Below the pieces are notes generated by a model. The model saw only the letters and a program-made list of their open reading frames with translations, had not been told where the DNA came from and searched no databases. From assembly GCF_947179515.1 (NCBI RefSeq), contig NC_067477.1:130083896-130147895 (forward strand): a DNA stretch of 64,000 nucleotides, read 5' to 3'. Both the position numbers and the translations under genes were made by a program. Shown here in pieces: positions 55,547 through 64,000 of the stretch. The DNA comes from Apodemus sylvaticus (taxonomy: Eukaryota; Chordata; Mammalia; Rodentia; Muridae). Numbering within the stretch: the first letter of the stretch is position 1; each line of letters starts with the position of its first letter.

Positions 55547-55599
55547 GTTTATTTTGGAGTTGGTTGATTAAAGTACAATTCATATTCTGAGTACCAGGT

Positions 55600-56000
55600 A
55601 AGAATATCATTTTCCACCTCCCTTCCAGTCTGCACCTCCACCAGCACTTGTGGCAGATATGCATGCCTGCTCCTGATCCCACAGTCCTTCCTGTCTCCCA
55701 GGAGATCTGCCCTAAACAGGGACACAGGTGAGACCCCCCCACCTCAATACTCATGCCAGTTAGGACCCCCACAGAGCGCAGCACACATGGGATCTGTCTT
55801 GCCATGCTGGAGCCCCATCACCCTTCCTGACTGTTCCTCTATCTGCACCCATGGCATATCAGCCTGACTGCTTCACCACCCCACAGACCTGCCTGTCTCC
55901 TAGAAGGACTGCTCTAACCCAGGTCACATTCATCCACTTGCCTCTGAGGAGGCCTGCTCCAATCTGAAACACCAAATACAGTTAACACCAGAAACAAGCA
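55600..56000 (+). promoter_or_regulatory. L1-E 5' UTR monomers
   Basis: CCCACAG.CCT.CCTGTCTCC(C/T)AG blocks about 203 bp apart (55678 and 55881), each followed by CTGC(C/T)CTAA. The spacing is typical of murine L1 monomers. Confidence 0.68.
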
Positions 56001-56071
56001 GATGGCAAAAAGGCAAGCCCAATAACATAAGCCACAGAAGTCAATGTAATTTGAGATGAGCAGAACCCAGT

Positions 56072-56926
56072 TCATGTTAGAAGACTTGGAGAAACCAGGA
56101 ATTCATGGGCCATACCTAAGCATAATAAAAACAATATACATCAAACCAAGAGCTAAATTCAAATTAAATGGAGAGAAACTTGAAGCAATCTCACTAAATT
56201 CATGGACAAGACAAGGCTGTGCACTATCTATTCAGTAGAATACTTGAAGTTCTGCTAGTGCAATAAGAGAACAAAAGGAAATCAAGGAGACAGGAATAGG
56301 AAAAGAAGTCAAAACATAACTATTTGGAGATGACAGGATAGTACACATAAATGACCCCCAAAATTCTACTAAAGAACTACGGCTGATAAACAACTTCAGG
56401 AAAGTGTCTAAATATAAAATTACCTCATGCAAATCAGTAGCCTTACTTTATAGAAATGATAAATGGGCTAATAAAGAAATTTGGGAAACAACACCCTTCA
56501 CAATAGCCATAAATAATATAAAATATCTTAGTGTAACTCTTACCAAGCAAGGGAAAGATCTGAATGACAAGAACTTTAATTTCTGAAGATAAAACAGAAG
56601 AAGACCTCAGAAGATGGAAAGATCTCCCATGCTCATGGATCAGTAGGATTAACATATTAAAAATGGTCATCTTACCAAAAGCAATCCACAGATTCAATGC
56701 AGTCCCCATCAAAAATGCAACAGAATTCTTCACAGCCATGGAAAGAGAAATTCTCAATTTCATGTGGAAAAACAAAAAGCCCAGGACAGCCAAGCAATTC
56801 TCAAAAATAAAAGAACTTCTGTGGGTATCACCATCCCTGACTTTAAGCTCTGCTACAGAACAACATATAAAATTCACATGGTATTGGTACAGAGACAGAC
56901 AGGTAGATCAATAGAATAGAACCAAA
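56072..56926 (+). pseudogene. L1-E ORF2, RT and thumb part
   Basis: Segments equivalent to GPYLSIIKTIYIKP (56110-56150), SLNSWTRQGCALS (56190-56230), a mutated FADD region near 56315-56340 (FGDD-like) and LPCSWISRINILKMVILPKAI (56620-56690). Several frameshifts. It continues after the inserted repeat. Confidence 0.8.
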
Positions 56927-56931
56927 GACCC

Positions 56932-57332
56932 TGTACTGGCTGGGTTTGTGTGTCAACTTGACACAGGCTGGAGCTATCACAGAGAAAGGAGCTTCAGTTT
57001 GGGAAGTGCTTCCATGAGATCCAGCTGTGGTGCATTTTCTCAATTAGTGATCAAGTAGGTAGGGCCCCTTGTGGGTGGTACCATTTCTGGGGTGGTATTC
57101 TTGGGTTCTATAAGAGAGCAGGCTGAGCAAGCCAGTGGAAGCAAGCTAGTAAATAACATCCCCCCCATGGCTTCTGCATCAACTCCTGTTTCCTGACCTG
57201 CGTGAGTTCCAGTCCTGACTTCCTTTGGTGATGGAACAGCTGTGTGGAAGTGTAAGCTGAATAAACCTTTTCCTTCCTAACTTGCTTCTTGGTCATGATG
57301 TTTGTGCAGGAGTATAAACACTGACTAAGACA
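56932..57332 (+). mobile_element. Solo LTR-like element in L1-E
   Basis: 401 bp starting TGTACTGGCTGGG and ending GACTAAGACA (TG..CA ends), flanked by GACCC at 56927-56931 and 57333-57337. It has GAATAAACC (poly(A)-signal type) near 57259-57267. TG..CA ends with a 5-bp duplication fit a solo LTR of the ERVL/MaLR class. I recognise it as a common rodent repeat but cannot name the family. Confidence 0.6.
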
Positions 57333-57337
57333 GACCC

Positions 57338-58345
57338 AAAAGTAAACCCATACACCTATGGGTCCTTGATATTTAACAAAGAAGCCAAACCCATACAGTG
57401 AAAAAAGAAAAGCATCTTCAACAAACAGTGTTGGTCTACCTGGACATCTGATTGTAGATGAATGCAAGCTGATTTATATTTATCACCCTGCACAAAGCTC
57501 GAGTCTATGTGGATCAAGAACCTTAACATAAAACCAGATACAATAAAATTGAGATACACAGTTACAGGGAATCTAACACAAGAGAAACAAGGAAATAGCC
57601 TCGAACACAGTAGAAAATTTCCTGAATAGAATATCAATGGTTCAGGATCTGAGATCACCAATAGATAAATGGTACCCCTGAAACTGAAAAGCTTCTGTAA
57701 GGCAAAGGACATTGTCAATAGGACAAGACAGTATCCTACGAATTGGGCAAGTATCTTCACTAACCTTACATCTGATAGAGGACTAATCTGCAACATACAT
57801 AAAGAACTCAAGAAATTATACTTAAAAAAAAAACCCCATTATCCAGCTAAAAAATGGAGTACAGAGCTAAACAGAGAATTCTCCACAGAGTAATCTCAAA
57901 TGGTTGAGAAGTACTTAAAGAAATATTCAATATCCTTAGTTATCAGGGAAATGCAAATGAAAACAAACTTGAGATTCCATCTTATACCAATAAATGGTTA
58001 AGATCAAATTTCAAGTGATAGCAGATCCTGTCGGGGTGGAAAAAGGGGACACTCCACAATTGCTGGTGGGATTGCGAGCTGGTATTCTGGAAATCAATCT
58101 GGTGGTTCCTCAGATAATTGGAATTAGATTTACCTGAAGACCCAGCTATACCATTTCTGGTCATATGCTCCAAGATGATCCACACTACAAGGAAACATGC
58201 TCCACTATGTTCATAGCAGCCTTATTTGTAAAACAAGAACATCATAAAATTTGCAGGCAAATTGATGGAACTGGAAAATATTCTGAGTGAGGTAACCCAG
58301 ACCTGAAGGACATACATTGGTATGTACTCACTGATATGTGGATAT
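57338..58345 (+). pseudogene. L1-E ORF2, C-terminal part
   Basis: Resumes in frame context after the LTR-like insert ('DPKVNPYTYGSLIF' equivalent at 57335-57375). It includes the FCKAKDIVNRTRQYPTN (57690-57745), LTSDRGLICNIHKELKKL (57765-57820) and REFSTE regions. The Cys motif near 58020-58080 is badly decayed. Many stops. Confidence 0.8.
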
Positions 58346-59388
58346 TAGCCTAAAAATTACAGAATATCCATAATACCAACCCACAGGCCCTAAGAAGGTA
58401 AACAAGAAGGAAACCCCAAGAGAGGATCCTTCAATCCCACTTAGAAGGGAAAACAAATTAATCTTGGGAGGCACAAGGGTGGAAGAGGGGAGCACTAGTA
58501 GAAAATGGGGGCAGGATCAGGTATTGGGGAACAGAAGAGAAGCCCAGAGGGCTAGGAAAATGAATGGAAATATGCAGATACCAGGGGTTGGATTGGACCT
58601 GGGGGAAACCTCTGGAATGTCCTAGAGACCTGGAATGTGAGAGACTCCCAGGACTCAATGTGGGTGACCATAGCAGTAATTCCCAACAGTGGGGGAATGG
58701 AACCTGAAGATACCACCTCCAGTAGACAGATAGGATCTACAGTAAAGTGATGGGGACAACAACACACCTACAAAATATGTGACCCCAAGTAGTTCCTGTT
58801 TAAAAGAAATACAGGCACAAAAGTAGAGACTGAAAGAATGAGTGACCAGTGTCCTGCCCAACTTGGGATCCACCCTAAGGGTGAGATCCAAACCATAATA
58901 CTATTACTGAGGCTATGTTGTGCTTATAAACAGGAGTCTAGCATGACTTTTCTCTTAGAGACTCTACCTGCCACTGACTGAGAAGATGCAACTACTTAGA
59001 GCCTACCATTGGTCTGAGGTAAGGGAACTTTATGCAAGATTTAGGGGAAGGATAAAAAAAAAACAGAGAAGGATGGCACCCCCATAAGAAGACCAAGAGT
59101 GTCAACTAACCTGGACCTCTGGGGGGAATCTCAAAAACTATGCTACTAATCAAAAAGCATATAAATGCTGGTCTGAGGTCCCTGACACATCTGTATCAGA
59201 GAACTGCCTTGTTTGGCCTCAGTGGGTAAGATTGTGTGCCTAATCCTGTAGAGGCTTGATGCCCCAGAGAAGGAGGATGGGGGAACCCTCTCAGAAGAAA
59301 AGGGAAGGGGCATGGAGAAGAACTCTGGGAGGGGACTGGGAGCAACATGTGGGTTTTAAATAAATAAAATAATTGTAATAATGTAAAA
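58346..59388 (+). other. L1-E 3' UTR and tail
   Basis: About 1 kb. G-rich stretch 58470-58530, the GGGATCCACCC block near 58865, and a terminal TTTTAAATAAATAAAAT before the A run. It is the same 3' UTR type as the piece at 11024-11526. Confidence 0.7.
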
Positions 59389-59402
59389 AAAGAATTTTGT
59401 TT

Positions 59403-60580
59403 TTAAAATAAATTTTGACTTAGTTTTCATAGGTCTTTAAGTTATCTGCCCCATCTTTACATAGATGACTGAAATAGACACCCTATGAAATCTAGTGATT
59501 TATAGCATTTTTCAGCTAGGAAAAGGTAAAACAGAATCAAACTCAATCTGTCTGTTCAAACATTTTTGCTATTTCTGTGTCACTTGTAATCTACCATACA
59601 GATGGCGCTACGTATGAATTAAGTTAATTTGGAAATAACTTCACTCTCACTTCAACTCACTATTAAACTGACTAGCTATGGCCACAGTAGGTTATGGTGA
59701 ACTATTCTTCCTAGTTTTCTAATGATCTAAATCGGCACTCTTGATGAAGAAACATAACTCTTAGTTCAAGTAGGTTAAGACTGGGTTTATTCTAGAGCCA
59801 AAATTAAGTGACTCTATGACCTAGAAACACAGATTTAAGCTGTTTCAAGTTCTATGTTCCATGGTAATAATTTTAGCAAGTTTTTTAGGAACAGAGCAAA
59901 GAAATATATAAATCAAGACACTTTTCAAACATTGGTAGAAGCATTAGGTAGGCAGGTACATCAAAGCAGAGAATTTGACAATATTCTTTAGTTTGGGCCT
60001 GGGGGAAGCCAGGGAGTCTGTTTCTGTGTGTCTGTATGTAATAATTAATTACTTCATAGTCTATAGGATATTAGGTCACACACATTAGTGTATACTTTAG
60101 TTGAGAACAAATGCTCACTTAAGGAGTAATGTGAACTTTGATACTTTGCAATGAGTCTCTGGACCTTCAGCATCATTTAAGTTCTAATTAGTCAGCAATG
60201 TATTTTGTAAGATTTCTTTGGCTTCCATCCAGGAATCTTCATTCACAATGTGAAGCCATATTCACACCAATCCTTTGGTGGAGCCATTTGTTCTTTCTCA
60301 GAGGCAGTAAACACCATCTGCATCTTAGTCTTCTGCTCGTTGAGTGTGAATCCAATATGTTGGGGGTCACTTTTTCCTGGTGCTTTAGCAATCACTCCCA
60401 CAGACTTTCTGACTACAATGATCCAAGCCCCTGAAAAGTCAACTGCGTGATTGGTGAATCATCACATGTGGGAGACAGTAATGAGTTCAAAATTACTGAA
60501 GATTTATGAGATTATTCATATAGATGGAACTTTTCAAATTCAAGCAGCATAAACAGAATCATGCATTCATCCCTTGAAAA

Positions 60581-60581
<1 letters not shown>
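59403..60581. other. Intergenic DNA
   Basis: About 1.2 kb without recognised gene or repeat. Short open stretches at 60198-60450 on both strands are within chance expectation. Confidence 0.5.
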
Positions 60582-60671
<90 letters not shown>

Positions 60672-60711
60672 ACACACACACACATACACACACACACACA
60701 CACATATATCA
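60582..60711. repeat. (CT)n(CA)n compound microsatellite
   Basis: About 24 CT units followed by about 40 CA units with a few CATA interruptions. Confidence 0.97.
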
Positions 60712-63009
60712 CATATATGCATTAGGCATACAAATAACTTGTAAAATTGATAAAGCAGTTTTTATTCCATTGGATGAATTTCAAGTTCATATAATGTATA
60801 GTTTTTGAAGCTATGATAGATTGTATTCTACTTATACTACCACAAATACTTCTCATTAATGGTCTGCTGGAAATTTCCCTTGGCCTTTACAAAATCTGAG
60901 CATTAAGAAAAAGAAAAAATCGGAGCAGTGTGCAAACCACATAAGCAGAGTGCAATTTAACAGTGTGTGTCCAGCTTTTATGTTCTTAGGAAGCTAGAAT
61001 TGATTTCAGTAATTATCCCAATTTTCCAGAATCCCTGGCTCGTGGGCTATTTCTATTTGTAACTGCCCTTTCTTTGGTATTCTTGAAACACTAGTTTAAA
61101 ATGTCAATAATCTGACCCCCACCTCACAATAATGTTGCCTAGATACAGAAGTTTGCTTCCTTAGATGTTATATATTCCTTTAGAAGATTCTGTTTTCTGT
61201 TTAGAAATTAAAACAAGAAGCTAAGTTTCACTTTGATGCAAAGGATTCTTTTTTCTTGAAAAGGGCACATCATCCAGACCCAAATTCAAATCATTATTTG
61301 ATCAAATTTATCAAATAAAAGCAACTTGAAGCCAGAAACCACTAATGGTTCACTTCAGATAAGTAATTTTGCAGAGCAAAGTACTTCAGATCCATTGCTT
61401 CACTCATCAACGCCTCCACAGACCTTCTGCTCATCTCCTCTTCAAGGACATCCCACTCTCGTGAGCTTCTCTGTCTTCGCTCTCCATTGGGTCTGTTCCA
61501 GTTCAGTGCTCACAGTATTGGTCATTCTCTAAGTGCAGCTGAGCTCTACCAAGGTTTATACTTGCTACCCACTGTGTTTGATTGTTTCCTTTTTTTTTGC
61601 TTTCTGATGTGAATTTTTTTAGTTCTCCAATTTTAAGCTCTAAATCCCTTTGTGATAAAGGCTAAGTGGTTTGAATCACAGGATGTATTCTTGCTTATAT
61701 ATTGCGAGGCCAACACATCAGTAGGAATTTGCCATTATGAAGCAATTTGTTCTACAAATAGGCTTCTAGAGAAGAGGGCACACTGTACCATGAAGTCATA
61801 TAGTAAGCTACAAGAACAGAAGGGACACAGGGAATGAGAATAGATGAAGTGAACTGTGGGTTAAGCTTTAATATGGAAGTGGAGGATAGAAGTATCTTTA
61901 CCATTGGTGCCTCTGGGGATTAATAGTTGTCCCTATTTGTCTGTAACTGTCCTTAAGGTAATTAGGACAAGGGAATAATAGCCCATATTATGGAAGCAAA
62001 AAGGGGAGGTAGTTGTATATATGGTGTCTGAATTGCCTCACCTTCATACAAATGTCATGCTCTCAGGGGAGTTTCACGCTACCTCTGGAAATTAGCTATT
62101 AGGATTATTCAATGAGGTCCTAAGATATCAAGACATGGGAAAATAAAATGTGAGTTTAATATACATATAATTCTGTTTTAATACTTTGTGGTGTTATGGA
62201 GCATCACGAATAAACAACACACCTGCAACAATAAAGTTAACAGCCTATGAGGGAATAGCTCTCTGCATATTGCTTTTACTAGATGATTTGAGATAGTTTC
62301 CAGGAGTGTTAACTTGGACAAATGCCTCTATAAAATCATGAAAACTCCTACTACATCTTTCTTATGTTAATTCCAAAAACCATCAAGAGTACATGTGTAG
62401 GTGAACAAATGGCTTGTTTCTCACCCAAGTGAGGGTTCTCTGAGAAACTGCTGGCTGTCACAGCGAGAGAGTATTAAAAAGAGTTAATGACTACAGTGGG
62501 GCTCACTTTGTCAAATGATGCTGGAAAGCATCCCCAAATCTGGAAGCTGGTATGAGCACGTGCTGTAGTAAAATGGCATTGGTGTTACAACTCTCTATCC
62601 ATGACCTTTATCTGTAGAGCAATAGATGGAGTATTGGAGAATGGGAAGTAGTAGCCACAGCATTCGTTGTATAAGGGAGGTGTTTCACATGTGCTTCCAT
62701 GACTTGAATTACATAAATATTTTTTCTGTGTCTAACCATAATTATAAAACAGTCCTATATTTTCAGTGATCCATAGTTGTCACAGAGGCTCATTTGCTTT
62801 GAATCTTATTGTTAAGCAGCTCTGAAGCTTCTGTAAGTGTGTGATACAGACAGACATCAATCAAACCCAGATAGGACAACAACAATACACAAAAAATGAG
62901 GCCATTCAAGAACAGGTAGCCCAGTGTTTCTTTATCTTCCTAATGGTGTGACCCTTTAATACAGTTCATTGTGTTGTTTATGTTGGGGTGTCCCCCAACC
63001 ATAAAATTA
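60712..63009. other. Intergenic DNA
   Basis: About 2.3 kb AT-rich unique-looking sequence. I see no gene, RNA or repeat that I can support. Confidence 0.5.
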
Positions 63010-64000
63010 TTTTTTTTTAATTTTATTCGACATAATTTTATTTAAATTTCAAATGAGTTCCCCTTTTCTGGTCCCCCACTCCCCGAAAGTCCCTCTGTTC
63101 TCCCACCCATCCCTTCCCACTTCCCTGTTCTGGTTTTGTCTTATACTGCTACACTAAGTCTTTCCAGAACTAGGGGCCACTCCTCTGTTCTTTTTGTACC
63201 TCATTGGATGTGTGGATTATGTTTTGGGTATTCCAGTTTTCCAGGCTAATATCCTATTATTAGTGAGTGCATACCATGATTGATCTTTTGAGACTGGGTT
63301 ACCTCACTTAGTATGATGTTCTCCAGCTCCATCCATTTCCCTAAGAATTTCATGAATTCATTGTTTCTAATGGCTGAATAGTACTCAATTGTGTATATAT
63401 ACCACATGTTTTGTATCCATTCTTCTGTTGAGGGATACCTGTGTTCTTTCCAGCTTCTGGCTATTATAAATAGGGCTGCCATGAACATAGTGGAGCATAT
63501 ATCCTTATTACATGCTGGGGAATCCTCTGGGCATATGCTCAGGAGTGGTATAGCAGGATCTTTCGGACATGACATGCCCAGTTTTCTGAGGAACTGCCAG
63601 ACTGATTTCCAGAGTGGTTGTACTAATTTGCAACCCCACCAGCAGTGGAGGAGTGTTCCTCTTTCTACACATCCTTGCCAACACCTGCTGTCTCCTGAGT
63701 TTTTAATCTTAGCCATTCTGACTGGTGTAAGGTGAAATCTCAGGGTTGTTTTGATTTGCATTTCCCTGATGACTAGTGAAGTTGAGCATTTTTTAAGATG
63801 TTTCTCCACCATCCGAAGTTCTTCAGGTGAGAATTCCTTGTTTAACTCTGTACCCCATTTTTAATAGGGTTATTTGGTTTTCTGGGGTCTAACTTCTTGA
63901 GTTCTTTGTATATATTGGATATTAGCCCTCTATCTGATGTAGGGTTGGTGAAGAATTTTTCCCAATTTGTTGGTTGCCGATTTGTCCTTTTGATGGTGTC
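63010..64000 (-). mobile_element. 3' end of a - strand L1, continuing beyond the window
   Basis: T-run (tail) at 63010-63018, 3' UTR to about 63245, and ORF2 C-terminal sequence to the window edge. The 3' UTR is related to the young family (CGACATAATTTTATTTAAATTTC end) but more diverged. Only the left end is visible. Confidence 0.9.
63246..64000 (-). pseudogene. ORF2 C-terminal part of the edge L1
   Basis: Open for 188 codons (63812-63246): the Cys motif is present as CWQGCVERG..H..C, ending SLIIGY. Upstream one A is missing in the AACCCTATTAAAAATGGGG run near 63858, which shifts the frame relative to the other copies. Cut by the window edge. Confidence 0.85.

Larger units (their letters stand above)
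55561..59388 (+). mobile_element. L1-E, internally deleted + strand L1
   Basis: 5' UTR monomers (about 55600-56000), the start region of ORF1 (56001-56065), then a jump straight to ORF2 at the KVLED..GIHGPYL region (56072), the ORF2 C-terminal half and a long old-type 3' UTR to the A tail at 59384-59391. A possible 14-bp duplication AAAGAGTTTTGTTT/AAAGAATTTTGTTT (55547-55560, 59389-59402, one mismatch) supports a single unit. An LTR-like repeat splits ORF2 at 56932-57332. Confidence 0.72.

Noticed and set aside
60198..60455. Short open stretches on both strands in otherwise unique DNA, possible exon or retrocopy
   Set aside because: About 65-78 codons, no recognised protein, no splice or tail evidence. 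Within chance for this much sequence.

Overview
The window is gene-poor nuclear DNA from a murine rodent. It is built almost entirely of LINE-1 (L1) retrotransposons inserted into one another. B1 and B2 SINEs, L1 5' UTRs made of roughly 200-bp tandem monomers, and rodent L1 3' UTR sequence place it in Mus or a close murine relative. The youngest L1s share a 3' UTR that I do not match from memory to laboratory-mouse A/T/Gf or rat L1, so the genus is left open. By hand tally about three quarters of the window is L1. I found no host protein-coding gene, tRNA, rRNA or CRISPR array.

Layout: (1) 290-15990, an old + strand L1 (L1-A) broken by a 5'-truncated L1 (2046-2759), by a full-length but dead young L1 on the - strand (L1-1, 3736-10365, itself carrying a B2 SINE in ORF2), and by two pieces of L1 3' UTR. 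(2) 16841-17765, old L1 remnants. (3) 17935-25924, a - strand L1 (L1-B) with monomeric 5' UTR, holding a nested L1 (20096-21915) and a twin-primed, 5'-inverted L1 (24716-25281). (4) 26181-30940, old L1 pieces and a rearranged - strand L1 (L1-C). (5) 30960-36258, mostly AT-rich intergenic DNA with L1 tails and degenerate repeats. (6) 36259-43628, the key element L1-2: a full-length - strand L1 with two open ORFs. Its 15-bp target-site duplication encloses about 730 bp of non-L1 DNA beyond the L1 tail, which is best read as a 3' transduction. (7) 43629-51343, a B1 SINE and an old + strand L1 (L1-D) hosting a second 5'-inverted young L1 and an L1 whose 5' UTR is fused directly to ORF2. (8) 51344-54428, a GATA/GACA microsatellite and an L1 with a perfect 26-bp tandem repeat and a short second tail. 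(9) 54630-59402, LTR-like repeats and an internally deleted + strand L1 (L1-E). (10) 59403-64000, intergenic DNA, a CT/CA microsatellite, and the 3' end of another - strand L1 that leaves the window.

The only intact coding capacity is the L1-2 pair: ORF1 (RNA-binding coiled-coil chaperone, 419 codons) and ORF2 (endonuclease plus reverse transcriptase, 1274 codons). Together they would form the L1 ribonucleoprotein that copies its own RNA at nicked DNA. ORF2 of L1-2 keeps the catalytic residues I checked but differs from the other copies here at two conserved positions (Gly73 to Glu, Cys1130 to Gly), so activity cannot be assumed. The other copies are dead: nonsense codons, frameshifts, truncations, inversions and later insertions.
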